DNA from: Adiantum capillus-veneris
Taxonomy: Eukaryota > Streptophyta > Polypodiopsida > Polypodiales > Pteridaceae
Length of the DNA: 64,000 nucleotides
NCBI GenBank assembly: GCA_014529385.2
Contig: CM043960.1
Location: forward strand, 116,818,043 to 116,882,042
Direction of reading: 5' to 3'
Shown: positions 51,832 to 63,886 of the stretch, piece after piece
Position numbering within the stretch: position 1 is the stretch's first letter
Layout of the letters: every line of letters begins with the position of its first letter
Translations under genes and position numbers: made by a program
Notes under the pieces: generated by a model
Seen by the model: only the letters and a program-made list of their open reading frames with translations
Databases searched by the model: none
What the model was told of the DNA's origin: nothing

Positions 51832-53030
51832 GCCTTATAAGTCGTAGGTCTCCATCCCAGCCCATGACCTACTCTCTCTATCTTGGCTTCCACTTAAATC
51901 GTCCAATATAAGTTTACCCCTAAGATCTATCTGCATAATAAAACTCGAGTGCCCTCCATCACTCTTCACAAGTGATCGCTTTTGGGCCTCATACCTTCCA
52001 CATAAAAGAGTCTCAAATCATCCCATGTATAAGATGCTTCTAATGTTTTTTTTTTTAATAGATACGTCCACTTACACAACGCAATGCAATTATAAATAAA
52101 TAAAGCTTGTTTCTCAATAACCTAAGGCCTCGTCAGACTGTGCAAAAGAAGAGGAAGTTGCTGCATGCTGCATAAACTAAAACGTCGTGTATAAGATACG
52201 AACCCACTCCCCTACAAACTCGTTTTCCCTCTCTTGTATTAAATTTTTTTTTTCTTGCTACTTGCTTCCCTCTCGTCCACCCTCATTTATAAGTGACACA
52301 GGGTCACGTTCAAGGGATCTACGACAGAGGTACGCTCTCGGCATCGCGCGGATTTTAGACCATCGGATATCCGTAGAGCAGGGGGGCAAGCTTTATGTAC
52401 GCGCGGACCCGCAATGTGTGCATGGATGCGTGTTATGCGAGTTGGATAGAGCGTGGGAGTCTGAAGGTGAGGTCCGGGGCTTGAGCAGTGAGCGTTGCGA
52501 AGGGGCGTTGAATTTTTTAGGTCACACTCGTTTGGATCAACAGTGGATCCAACTGGCACCGTTGATCCCTTGAGGCAACCCCGTGTTCATTATCAACGAG
52601 GCTCGTCCACCTCCTCCCACATTCCCGCACCCTATTCCGTCTCCTCTCACACTAGTCCCTTGCACATGCACCAGTGAAGTGTTGAGATGACATTTTCAAC
52701 CTGAAGTGCCGACAACAGGTTTCAACCATCCACCACTTAACGTGACAATCCGTGGAGTTCTAGAGCTAAGTCTTTTTTTACGCAGACTCCATGAGGAGAA
52801 TCTGTGTTGATTCTCCTCTTCTTTTTATTTTTTAAAATTGTGTCACCTATTTGGTGCATCTCATTTGACATATTTTCTGCTTCAAGGGTTCTCGCCTCTT
52901 TTTTGATATCGTAAAGATTATGCTTGCATGAATCGTTCATGCCTTCTTCGGAAACATCTACACATGCACTCTCATAGCTTTACTTGTTTTGAAGAGTACA
53001 ACGTATATGCAAGAAATCTCGTAGATTTTT
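51832..53030. other. No recognisable gene
   Basis: Short frames at 52187-52573 (plus) and 52737-52940 (minus) show no domain. An 8-base inverted repeat GGATCAAC/GTTGATCC with a 19-base loop lies at 52536-52570. Confidence 0.45.
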
Positions 53031-53032
53031 CA

Positions 53033-53065
<33 letters not shown>
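53031..53065. repeat. (CA)n microsatellite
   Basis: Imperfect CA run with one TA interruption. Confidence 0.93.
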
Positions 53066-53570
53066 GAACACACACTCACCCGAATAAACTGTACAACCCT
53101 TAGCTACCCATGATTTTTTCATCACTGGCATTGCAAGCTCAATCCTTGGAGTATAAGCAGAAAATCACTACATTTGTGTGCCTTGTGCCATGGAGCGCTT
53201 TGAGAGTAACTTTCATCTTGCATTTGCTGTTGATGCAAGTTGTCACCAATTTAAGTTTTGGTAAGTCTAATCATGAAAATGACCAAAACCAAATGGAAAG
53301 ATTTCGTTCTAAGAAAAAACAAAGTGCTCAACAGAGCTTGCAGTAATCACAAAATGATACACTGAGCCTTGGCATATCCTTTGCACAAGGTTAGCCCTAA
53401 ACAACAGAATACAATGAGGGAGGGAGGACCTTGGAGTTTCCACCAACATGTAACCATAATCACATTTAATCAAGGGGATCTTCTTTCTTGTAAAAGAGTA
53501 ACGCATTCCTAGAATGCCACATAGTTCTTAATACGGAAGCTGAGACAGGGATGGAGAAACGGTCGAGGTG
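53066..53570. other. No recognisable gene; one short unassigned frame
   Basis: A 78-codon frame at 53110-53346 (MIFSSLALQAQSLEYKQKIT) has a hydrophobic middle but no domain I recognise. Confidence 0.4.
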
Positions 53571-54289
53571 TCAACACCATGTCATATATGCTAAAAATGA
53601 AGTGCCAAGTGTTAGCAATGCAAAATAAATACCAAAATGAGGTCCCTTGAGGTGCACGAGTAGAAATGGGAACTTTTTTCTTTTTGGAGTTACGTCACCC
53701 CTATAAGAGGGAATTTTGTGAATTATAAAGGGCGTTTTTGAAGCCAAGGCTTCTGGCCATCTTGTTCCACGGTGAGGCGGGAGCCAGTGTATGTTGTAGG
53801 AAGGAGGTTGTTGATCCATGGAAGCTATGCGGAGCCCGGAGTGCTACCAGTCTATGTGGTGAGCTCGCCGAGGAGTGTGCTAACTTGGAGCGTCTTGTAG
53901 ATATTGTCATGTTGAATGAAGAGAATCCATCATATATTGGTGTGCATTTTATGTCGGTCCTCCCTTCCCCCTTCTCTTCTCTGCTTGTGTGAGCGTGTTT
54001 TTGGGCGTGTGTCGACAGGTGTGCCTCCCTGAGGTTTATAGTGCAAAGAGAGATTGAAAGAGGCTATGTGTATGGTGAATGCAGTGAATTGTCTAGTGCA
54101 GAATGATTGGATGCGTTTGTGGTGTTGCATCGAGTACGTGCATATGATTGTGTGAAAATGTGGTTTACATGTGGATTGTGTCGACTTTGAAGGTAAGCTC
54201 TAGTGGATTAGAGTGTTGTGTATATCCTGAGCTATAGAGAGGTGTTTGTTTGTGTTCTGGGTGTGTTCTCCTTTCCTCCTTCAAGAATC
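53571..54289 (+). repeat. LTR-like segment related to the gag-only element's LTR
   Basis: Reads GCCAAGTGTTAGCAATGCAA (LTR: GCCAAGTGGTAGCCATGCAA) near 53600 and, near its end, GAGCTATAGAGAGGTGTTTG with CTGGGTGTGTTC (LTR: GGGCTATAGAGAGG and TTGGGTGTGTTC). The order and relative spacing agree but the sequences are well diverged. It leads directly into the gag relic of the gypsy element, so it may be that element's 5' LTR, truncated on the left. Confidence 0.5.
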
Positions 54290-54379
54290 TTGAACCCATA
54301 GCAGGATGCGGTCAATACGTTCGTACATAAATGGAGTGATATTCATAGGAGGCTGAGACACACCTCAGATATTAAGACA

Positions 54380-55130
54380 ACCATGGAAACAAGTCTCTCT
54401 CTTAAAGAAAAGGCCTATAAGTGGTGGATGACATTTCCAATAGATGCTCGTCCTCAGTCTTAGGCTGTGTTCAAGCTTCTTTCTTTTGGACTCCAATGAA
54501 GAAGATAAGAATTAGATAGCATGGGATGCATGTCGCATGTGTGGCCTCTCTCTCACTCAGTATCTTTCTAAGTATTGAAAAATCATATTAAAACTAGAAG
54601 GTCTAGATGAATTCCAAAAGATATGAGATTTCAATAGGGGTCTTTTGACAAAGACTATCGTCTTCATGTCAAGACCCAAGATCCAAAAACTTTGGAAGAG
54701 GCCATTGCTCATACCCAAACGTATGATGATGACCAAGAGAGGAAGGAAAATGTTTCCTACTCTAAGAATACTTTTGTTAAGAGAAATTCGACTAAGAGCC
54801 AATGGCAAGATAGATCTTCCATACGTTCCAATCATGAGATACTCCACGTGGGTCTCTCAGCACTTCCGATTTTGAGCGTGCAAAGAAACACAATTTGTGT
54901 TTCAAATGTCTTTCAGATCAGCATAACAAGAAGGATTGTCCTCTTTTGCAAGGCAAAGAAAAGGCCATGCACACGGTGAAACGCCTCACATTAGATTCAT
55001 CTCTTAAATATTGTGTTGTAGCGGTTCTTCATATGGAAGAAAAGCACAAGTGTTGTGTGCCTGCTTCAATGTGGCAGCCCACCTTTGGCCCCCATGAGTT
55101 GATTTGCATGCATGGCACTATTAATGGATA
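54380..55130 (+). pseudogene. gag: Gypsy 3 gag relic with zinc knuckle
   Basis: KEKAYKWWMTFPIDARPQ near 54400 is a Retrotrans_gag fragment; HVKTQDPKTLEEAIAHTQTY (near 54665-54725) is the gag C-terminal helix region. The knuckle CFKCLSDQHNKKDCPL lies near 54897-54945. ASMWQPTFGPHELICMHGTI (55065-55125) matches the counterpart in Gypsy 1. Stops and frameshifts are frequent. Confidence 0.75.
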
Positions 55131-55945
55131 ATGTGTTTGTATTTTAGTGGATGATGTGCAACTCATAACTTCCTGAACTATAAGCTAGTCAAGAAATTGA
55201 ACCTTACACAAACTCCTTGCTCCCATAAGTATGTGGTAGAGCAGATGTCTGGAAATGATAAAGAAGTATGACACACGGTAGTTCAAGGGGTTGAACTTAT
55301 TGTTCAAGATCATACAATGACCTTTGAATTTCAAGCTCGGGGGGGGGGGGGGGGGGTGGAGGGGGGTGCACTATGTAAAAATGTTAATGTATAATGTGAG
55401 TTCAAAATGAGGGGTTTTAAAATGCAAAAAATTTAGGCAATTTAACAAAGATACATTAAAATAAGGGGTTTTTATATTCAATTTTATAGGGCATGGCATA
55501 GATGTCCTGTCAGTTTAGGGCCCTATGGTTTTTATAGGATTTTATTAAAATAAGGGGTTTTTATATTCAATCACTCATCGGTTTAGTGCCCGACAAGACA
55601 TCTATGCCATGCCCTATGGTTTTTATAGGGTTTTTAATACCCTATGAACGCATGTTTTATAGGGGGTAGTGGACGGTGAACTCCCCGAGCTTTCAAGTTA
55701 TAAACATGGAGCGTGCTGATGTAGTTTTAGGACGGGAGTGGGTGCATGGTTTAGTAAACACATTAGACACTAGTTACGAACACAACTCCTTATCCTTTAT
55801 GGACAATGGTAAACATGTGCTCTTGCTTGGTGAGAAAAGTATACCATCTGTACCTCTTATATGTATAGCCGAGCTTTCTATTTTACAGAAAGCAGAATTA
55901 ATAGATGAGTCTTTTTGTATTAATGTTTGTCTCCAAGTCTTGTGA
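55131..55945 (+). pseudogene. pol: Gypsy 3 protease and linker, with local rearrangement
   Basis: YILVDD-x-ATHNFLNYKLVKK-like codons near 55140-55190 give the retropepsin site, with a stop and indel within it. The linker at 55676-55945 reads VVLGREWVHGL, DVILG-like in position, then LLGEKSIPSVPLICIAEL. Between them lie a poly-G tract and AT-rich duplicated blocks (55400-55640) not found in Gypsy 1. Confidence 0.7.
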
Positions 55946-56239
55946 ATTCTCAAGAGCAAAGCGTTGTGGATTCTAGTTATGGTATGCAAAGTGAAATTAA
56001 TTTTAATGAATAGCAAAGTGCTAACAATTCTAAAGGGCAAAGTTCTCTCAATTCTAATTATGTTGAACAACGTGCAACTATTGTAAAACAAACATAAAGA
56101 GAATTACAAGATTCTCCATCCTAGCATAACCCTAGTTTAATTTCTCCTTTTGCACGGAAAAAGCTGACTCACTTACTCACGGAGAAAAGTGATGTATTCT
56201 CAATTGATTTACCGCCGGGTTTATCCCATACACGTGATG

Positions 56240-57290
56240 TGCAACATGGCATAGATGTCCTGTCAGGCACTAAACCGATGAGTAAAACACCTTATCGTAT
56301 GAGTGCCAGTGAAGCCAAGGAGGTTGAATGCTAGTTGGTTGACTACCTCGCCTGTGATTTGACCTAGAACTTTGCCTTGGGAATCACCAATTCTATCGGT
56401 AAAAAAGAAAGATGATACTATGTACATGTGCATAGATTAACAGGGATTAAAGACAATAGCCATCAAGAATAGGTATCCTCTGCCTCGAGTGGATGAGTTG
56501 TTTGATCAACTCCATGAAGAAAGATACTATACAAAGATATATCTTTGTTCAGGATACCACCAGATGCATATCCTTTTGAAAGATATCTCTAAGAATGCCT
56601 TTAGAACACGGTTCGGGCATTATGAATTTTTGGTTATGCCTTTTGGTTTAACCAATGCTCCAGCTACATTTATGACACTCATGGATAGTGTCTTACATCC
56701 CTATCTTGGAAAATTTGTCATCCCTATCTTGGAAAATTTGCTGTGGTTTTCCTTGATAACATTCTCATTTGAAGTAAGACTAAAGATGAACCCATAAAAC
56801 ACTTATGATTAGTGTTCGAATAGCTACAAACTAACGTCCTCTATGCTAAGCCAAGCAAGTGTGATTTCTTTAAAATAGAGATACATTACCTCGGTCATGT
56901 GATCTCTTATTCTGGCATCAAGATGGACACTGACAAGGTCACTGCCATTCTTCAATGGCCACATCCCAACACTGTTGAGGAGCTTCAAATCTTCTTAGGC
57001 ATGACTGGATTTTATAAAAAATATATCCGTGATTATGCCAAAATCGTTGTTCCCATGACGGATCAACTTAAAGCAAAAGGTAAGACCTTTTCTTGGGAGG
57101 AAGCCCAACAACGCATTTGAAAAACTCAAGGTAGTTGTAGCCACTGCTCCCATCCTAGCAATTGTTGACTCACTCAAGCCGTTTGTGGTGGAGACTGATG
57201 CTAGTGATAAAGAAATTGGTGCGGTACTTCTCATGGAAATAAAGAGTGAATTGTTAGAGTCATTATGTGGCAAGTGTGCACAAGATCAAT
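56240..57290 (+). pseudogene. pol: Gypsy 3 reverse transcriptase and RNase H
   Basis: VQHGIDVLSGTKPMSKTPYR starts the RT region near 56240. The open part 56489-56797 has MDELFDQLHEERYYTKIYLC and [18 protein letters not shown] 23-bp tandem duplication (56698-56743) shifts the frame just before the catalytic block, which reads VVFLDNILI, so the second catalytic Asp is Asn. HYLGHVISYSGIKMDTDKV (56883-56940) and QLKAKGKTFSWEEAQQRI follow, then an RNase H start APILAIVDSLKPFVVETDA. A deletion removes most of RNase H. Confidence 0.88.
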
Positions 57291-57339
57291 CATAGGCTAA
57301 AATATGGAGTGAAGTCTTAAGAAGGGATCCCTCGCAATC

Positions 57340-58760
57340 ACATGTTTCTACATGGCCAGATCAACATGTTTTTGCACGCGCAGATAAAAAATTCCAACAC
57401 ACAAAGCTCCACCCCTACTCAAGACGAGCTTAAGAGATGGAAGAATTTTTCCATTGACGATGGCTACTTAATTCACAAGGTTAGAGTATGTGTGCCAAAG
57501 GACTCAGACACTAGGCACGCAAATATAAATTGAGTGTCACGATAGTCCAAGTGCTGGTCATCTGGGTATTCATAAGACACACGCCTTAGTTTGATAGCAA
57601 TTTTTTTGGCCAGGCTTACATCATGATGTTCAAGAGTACGTACTAAATTTTCAACAATGCCAAGTTAATAAGGCAGAGCACCTCAAGGTAGGTGGCCTTT
57701 TACATCCTTTAGAGATTCCACAAGGTAATTGGGAGAGTATCTCTATGGATTTTGTAGTAGGACTACCGAATATAAATCGTGGCCATGATGCCATATGGGT
57801 AAATTCTAGATCGTCTAACAAAGATGTGTCAATTCATTCCCACTAAGACTATGGTTCAGACACCAAAATTATCACGGCTATTTATAGAGCATATATAGAC
57901 TCTATGGTCTTCCAGATAGTATCATTAGTGAAAAAGATTAAAAGTTTGATAATCACTTTTGGAGAGCTATGTTCCAAAAGTTTGATAATCACTTTTGGAG
58001 AGATATGTTTCAAAAGTTGGAAACTACACTTAATCTTAGTACGGTTGATCATCCCACAAACAGATGGTCAAACTGAAAGGCGTAATCAAGTGCTAGAGGA
58101 TATGTTAGCAAGAAGCAAAGCAATTGGGAAGACTAATTGCCTATATTGGAATTTTCTTATATGAGTTCAAAGTATGTGACTATAGGGTTTAGTTTATTTA
58201 TGATTTTATATGGTCTTCAACCTGGATTGCCCGTTACGGTGGGGTTGGCTACGGAGAAGATACAAAAAGTGAAGAATTTTCTCCAAGACCATTTTGATAT
58301 TCTTTGAGTTTCTCAACAAAATGTTAAGCAAGCTCAAGATTGATATAAGAAGTACGGAGATGAGCATCACCATCTTGCTGGCTAAAAGCACACTTTGGTG
58401 GTACAAAAAGGATTGTCCTACCTTTGACAAATCTCTGAGTTACAATTTCTACAAGTCACATGCAAAAATACCTATCATAATATATATGAGTGGATAGATC
58501 TTCAAAAGAAGACTCTAAAAACACAAGGTTCAATTTTTTTTAACCTAAACTATAAATATTTTACGAGTCCCCACTTTTTCATTGGTTGGTAGAAGTAAAA
58601 AAAGTCCTTTTTTTGTACCACCAAACCATGCACTACTTTCCAAGAAGGAGAAAAGGTTTTTCTCAAGGTTCCGGAGCATTCAGAAAGTTTGAAGATGGGA
58701 AAAGTTTCTTAACTTTCACCACCATATTGTGGACCGTTGTCATAAAGTCTTAATATCTAA
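57340..58760 (+). pseudogene. pol: Gypsy 3 integrase relic
   Basis: ECHDSPSAGHLGIHKTHAL (57531-57590) with QQCQVNKAEH about 25 codons on is the HHCC zinc domain. WESISMDFVVGLPN (57732-57770) starts the core. HPQTDGQTERRNQVLED-like codons (58035-58100) carry the glutamate region. EKVFLKVPEHSESLKMGKVS and LSPPYCGP (58655-58730) are the C-terminal gypsy integrase block. Many stops. Confidence 0.82.
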
Positions 58761-58762
58761 CC

Positions 58763-59520
58763 AACCCAAATGATTTTCTCATATTAAATTGATCATTTAA
58801 TGCAGGATAATAAACATGAACAAGGGTTATAATAGACATGTGCTTCTACACCTAGCTCAACATGGGACCAAAAAGAGAAATGGTTGCATCTCAATAGGGG
58901 TCCAAAAGGAGATGGTCTACCAAAAAATAGTGTGCAATAAGTGCTTCTAGATTTACCTCATCAAGGGACCAAGAGGAGAGATGGTTACATCTCAATAGGG
59001 GTCCAAAAGGAGGTAGTCTATCAAAGAGCAACATGCATCTAATGGAGCTTAAAAGACCTTAGCGTTAGCTTCATTAAAGACCTCCAAAATTTAGTGTTGA
59101 AAATTACTTTGACCTTAGGCAAGACCTTGAGGTGGGAATCCTACCCAAGCACGAGGTGCTTTTCGGCTTGCTAATTAAAGGTGCTTAAAGTGTTTGTGGG
59201 AACCTTACCCAAGCTTGAGGTGATTCTCGTGATTCAATGACTAAGGTTCTTGAAGTGTTCAATTTAAAGATAAACTCTCAAGATGCATAAACATTTTCCA
59301 TGCTTAATTGACTAAGTGCTAAAAGTGTTCAATTCAAACCAAATGACTCAAGACGCATAAAAGAAAAATGTCTAATCCTCCACATGTCTCCCTCATGATG
59401 TGCTTCAATCCTATTGGATAGGATTTAAAAGGGACCAATGAGAATTTCGATGCATAAAAATCTATAATTAAGTTCTTTCTCTCAAAGAAGAAAAAGAGGA
59501 CACATGTCCAAATGATATAA

Positions 59521-59576
<56 letters not shown>

Positions 59577-60299
59577 GGACCAAGTTTGAGAGGGGATATA
59601 CTCTCCCACACACACACACATTCTCTCATTGTGTGAGGTTCAAAGTGCAAGAGCTCCATCTCCTTCTCCAAGCTTATTGAGAAGTGGAGAGCCTACACCA
59701 ACACTCTTGGCTATGGAATGAAAATCCAACCAAGAGCCATGCTTCAATGCTTAAGCTTGCCCTCTTCTTCATCTTCATTACTATGCTATTATGCTATGCT
59801 AATAAAGAAGAGTAATGATAAGTGAGGAAATATTTCTTTCTCCTAAGAATGATTCTTCTTCCTCTTCCCTACCCGTATTCCCTGCTAGCTCCCTCCACCT
59901 TCAAAGTCGTTTGAGGCCTTGGGATAGTTAATGCTTTTTGAAATTTTATGTTATGCTCGTGATGCATGAATCTTTCCATCTTCATAGTATCACCAAGGTC
60001 ACAACGAACACAAAGATTGTATTGTACCAAGTCTCTCTTGATGGGAGAATTTATAATACAAACACCTTTTGGAGGGGGGACCGGCTCCAAGTTAATCCAG
60101 TCCTCAACTATTTCATGTTCTCTATTACTCTCTCTCTCTGGCAAAAGTATTGTTCATGCCAAGTTAATTAAGTACTATGTTTATGTTGCTACCATCAACT
60201 AAGTTCACCCTCTATGTTCTCAAAGTGATCTCACAAAAATTCTCACTCTAATTCTCTTAATTCCGCTATTCTCAATGTTCATAGGCCATTTACATTACA
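58763..60299 (+). repeat. 5' LTR of Gypsy 4 (left edge uncertain)
   Basis: The right end TTACATTACA (to 60299) precedes a primer site. The region has a likely promoter TATAAATAA (59516-59524), a GA microsatellite (59526-59573) and an internal duplication with period 101 bases (58841-58941 and 58942-59040). The 3' LTR is outside the window, so the left edge is a guess. Confidence 0.65.
59526..59573. repeat. (GA)n microsatellite in the Gypsy 4 LTR
   Basis: About 24 GA units directly after the likely TATA box. Confidence 0.95.
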
Positions 60300-60300
60300 T

Positions 60301-60312
60301 TGGTATCAGAGC
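60301..60312 (+). promoter_or_regulatory. Primer binding site of Gypsy 4
   Basis: TGGTATCAGAGC, one base after the LTR end. Confidence 0.94.
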
Positions 60313-60694
60313 ATTTGGTTTCTCTTTTCTTGCTTAAGAAGAGAGGTCTTTAAGTAGCCTATTAATAGTTGATTTTGTTAATTATATTAGGGTAAGTGGG
60401 ATTGGGATCTATTATCGGTTTTGTTGAGCCCACTATGTGGGATATGGTGCACACCGTGGGAGCTTTGGTCCTAATAATGGGTTCTTTTTAGACTTTCCTA
60501 TGGATTTACCATTATTGAGCCATATGAAGTCCAAAAGGAGCTATCCCTAAACAATTCTGCTATGTTAGACCGACTCCACTACTCTCTATAATTAACCAAT
60601 TTGAGCTGTGGGTGTAGATACTTAAGTGCTAATTTTCAAAGGCTAAGAGGAATTGCCAAAGAGTATACTAAGTAAACACATAAGTATAATTAGC

Positions 60695-61990
60695 ATGGCA
60701 GACAATAACCAAGAGAGTAGAATGAACATTGATAACTTTGATTTTGCACATGAAGGTGCTAATGGTGATGCCCCCATGTTTATCAATTATCTTGCTACTA
60801 GGTTGCATCAAGCTATGGAAAACCCTACTTTGCAAGCCAAAGTTACCCAACAACTTCGTGCTTATGGGATTTCCCTTACTCTCCAAGAGGAGAGAGAGTT
60901 TAGGAGGCCTCTTGATGAGACTCCCAAAAGAAGACTCTCTCCCATACGAGAGGATGAATTCAAAGAACAAGAAATTAATGAATACCTAAGTTTCTTTGAA
61001 GATGTGTCTCCACAAAGATGACGGTCTAGATGACCGCCAACTCCTCCCATGAAGAAACAGTCAACATACAGTCCTTCTCCTCGTCACTCCAAAAGGGAAG
61101 AAAGGAAACAAAGGAAGAAAAGGTCAAGAAAGAGGTCACCCTCTTCTCCTTCTTCTTCACCTTCCTCCTCTTCCGACAAAATCTATGGCTATTCTCTTAG
61201 AGAATACAAGAGGGAAGGATATCGTAGATCATACCCAGCATGGCGAAGATCACAAAAGCTCACGAAGTTCAAAGAGGGAGGAAAGAGTATCTCTTTTTTC
61301 ACCTATGATGGCACCTTTGGTGCCACAGACAAAGTATTGGCCTTCATCCAACAATTTGATGCGACCTTTGGAGACGAGGGCTTCACAGATTCCTCCAAGC
61401 TATACCATGTAGCTATGCACTTCCAAAAATCTGCTCGTCAATGGTGGGCTAGCCTTCTTGGAAACAGAAAAGCCCCAAAGACATGGAAAACTCTATGAGT
61501 TTCCATAATGAAGCAATTCCTTGCAAGCGATGCCAAGGACAAAGTGCTCACCGAATGCCGAAGCTTGAAGCTGCTCTTCAACGAGTCTATGCAAAAATAT
61601 GTAGACAAGTTTTGGGATTTACATCTCAAAGCTACAGTCTTAGTCTTTCAAAGGATAGACTTTGCAGAACAAAAGAAACAATTTTGCGGATGAATACCTA
61701 ATGAAATGGCCGAGTAATTTCAACTCACAACGACCTAGCACTATCATCAAAGTCATCCACCACACTATGGTTGCTTTAAGGACCAATTTTCAACAAGGGG
61801 TGAGAAGAAATTTTAAGCCCATGGAAAACAGGGATCAAAATGAAGCTAAAGGGAAGAGCAATGCTCAAAACTCTTCCCAAGGCAACACCAACACCAACAA
61901 GTCCAAGAAGAAAGGAGCTTACAAAGGATAAATAAGCTCTCTCCCAAAGAATTAGAGGCCTTTCATAAAGACCATAAATGCTCCAAGTGT
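60695..61990 (+). pseudogene. gag: Gypsy 4 gag, broken
   Basis: The ATG at 60695 (MADNNQESRMNIDNFDFAHE) opens 108 codons. After a stop at 61021, a Ser/Arg/Lys-rich part (KRSRKRSPSSPSSSPSSSSD, about 61100-61180) and the gag core SISFFTYDGTFGATDKVLAF, HFQKSARQWWASLLGNR (to 61498) follow; WW is the usual gag landmark. LLFNESMQKYVDKFWDLHLK continues in the next frame. A knuckle CSKCAEQGHGYRSCP lies at about 61981-62025. Confidence 0.82.
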
Positions 61991-62099
61991 GCGGAGCAAG
62001 GACATGGTTATCGTTCTTGCCCGAAAGAAATGTACTCAGTGACACTCCTAGAGCTTCCATGGTTGAAGCTCCAAAAGAGGATATTGCAAAGGCTCATCA

Positions 62100-62500
62100 C
62101 TCTCCTATCCTTGGAAAAAAGGGAGCATGATGCCAGCATCTTGTTTGACCCTGGCCCTACTCACAAATTCATATCAACGGGTTGGCCACTAAGTTGGGCA
62201 TTTGATCTTTCGATATGGGAGATACTGTAACCACCAATGGAGCTTTCAAGGGATAGCAAGCCTCCGTTACTCCCTTGATTGGGAAGTTGAGGCTTCATGT
62301 CCAAAGCTACATCGACAAAGAAGATTTTTTTTAATCTCTCCTCTCCAACATGAGGATGTTCTCCTAGGGGCACCATGGTTTGACCGCATGGATGCCAACA
62401 TGAAGTTCCCTGAAAGGAGAATCTACTTCACCTACAGGGAAAAGAGCATGTACATAGATGATAATGAGTTGGGGACACCATATCCCTGGTAAACACGCTT
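62100..62500 (+). pseudogene. pol: Gypsy 4 aspartic protease
   Basis: HDASILFDPGPTHKFIS near 62128-62178 is a retropepsin site with DPGPT in place of D-x-GAT. The closing segment EDVLLGAPWFDRMDANMKFP (62352-62411) is the typical D-(V/I)-LLG-x-PW end. A frameshift separates them. Confidence 0.8.
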
Positions 62501-62756
62501 GCTTTTGATAAGTCAATGAAAAGCTCTATTTTTGTGTATATGATTTTTGTTAGAAAATTAGTAAATGATTCTAATGTTTTCACAAGTAGAAATAAAGGGA
62601 ATCAAGATAAATTAGAGTTGTCTAATTTCCTAAATGGATTCCAAGATGATTTCATTGATGACATCCCTAGTGAGCTACCTCCCAAACGAGGGGATGATGA
62701 CCATGCAGTAGAGCTTCTACTAGGAAGCTCACCGCCTAATAAACCTCCTTATTGAG

Positions 62757-63886
62757 TTTCACAAGATCAACAAGAGGAGACCATGAGGCAAGTGCATGAA
62801 TTGGTGGAAAAGGGAATGGTGAGGCCTAGCTCCTCTCCATTCTGTTCACCAACACCTTTAATGCAAAAGAAAGATGGCACATATCACATGTGTGTCAACT
62901 ATAAGAGCATTAAATAGTATCACTAGGAAAAAAAAAAGATTTCGCGTGCCGCAGATCAGAAGATATTTGATAAGCTACAAGGTTTGGCCTGACAAATGCT
63001 CCAGCCGCATTGGAACTCACAATGGACAAAAATCTTCAGGCCACTCAAATTCTCTTGAGGAGTACAAGTGACACATCCAGGTAATCTTTCGAGTTGTGAG
63101 AGAGAATAAGCTTTTCATTAATCAAAAGAAAAGTGATTTTTTCCTTCAAGAGATTCAATATTTAGGTCACATTATCTGTCAAGATGGTATCTATATGGAT
63201 CCATCAAAGTCGGAGGTAATAAAAGCATGGCCTAATCCAAGGAATCTACATGAGCTAAGAAGCTTTATTGGGATGTGTGCATAATATAGACGCTTCATAG
63301 CAATTTTTTCTCAAATAGCAGGACCATTACATGAATTAACAAAGAAGAACGTTAAGTATTCATGGACTGCTAAGGAGAAAAATGCTTTTGAAAAGCTCAA
63401 AGAGAAGCATACCTCTCAATCAGTACTCATGCTTCCGGATCTCTCAAAGCTATTTGAGGTCTAATGTGATGCTTGTGGTGATTGCCTTGGAGAAGTTTTG
63501 CTTCAAGAAGTGCATGCCTTAGCATATGAGAGCCGAAGCCTCAATGCCGATGAATGAGTCTTGGGCATATACAAAAAAAATCTTTTAGCTATTCTACATG
63601 TGCTAGACAGATGGAAGCACTATCTCTTGGGGGCTCCATTCATCCTACGAATGGATCACAAAGCCTCAAGAACTCCATGACGCAAACCAAGTTTTCAGCC
63701 AAACAAATGAGGTGGGCAAATTTTATTTCACAATTTAAATCTCATATGGCTCACATTGCTGGAAAGCACAATCAAGTGGTCGATGCACTTTCACAACGGC
63801 CAAGGGTAAATGTGGTGTCTATAGCAACTCACAAGGATCTATCTTTTATGATAAATGAGTATGCTACTAACCAAGAGTTTAAGTAG
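62757..63886 (+). pseudogene. pol: Gypsy 4 RT with deleted catalytic core, and RNase H
   Basis: LVEKGMVRPSSSPFCSP and KKDGTYHMCVNYKSIK (62800-62912) begin the RT. FGLTNAPAALELTMDKN (about 62985-63035) follows only about 75 bases later, so most of the palm including GYHQ is missing, and the (Y/F)xDD motif is also absent before FLQEIQYLGHIICQDGIYMD (63142-63200). RNase H pieces follow: AFEKLKEKHTSQSVLMLPDL, LHVLDRWKHYLLGAPF, and ANFISQFKSHMAHIAGKHNQ with VVDALSQRP. Confidence 0.85.

Larger units (their letters stand above)
54290..58760 (+). mobile_element. Ty3/gypsy retrotransposon relic (Gypsy 3)
   Basis: Gag, zinc knuckle, protease, RT, RNase H and integrase remnants occur in order on the plus strand, all broken. 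It is the same family as the relic at 4949-7450. It includes a run of G (55340-55361), a local inverted duplication (55489-55619) and a 23-bp tandem duplication in RT. The 3' LTR was not identified. Confidence 0.85.
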
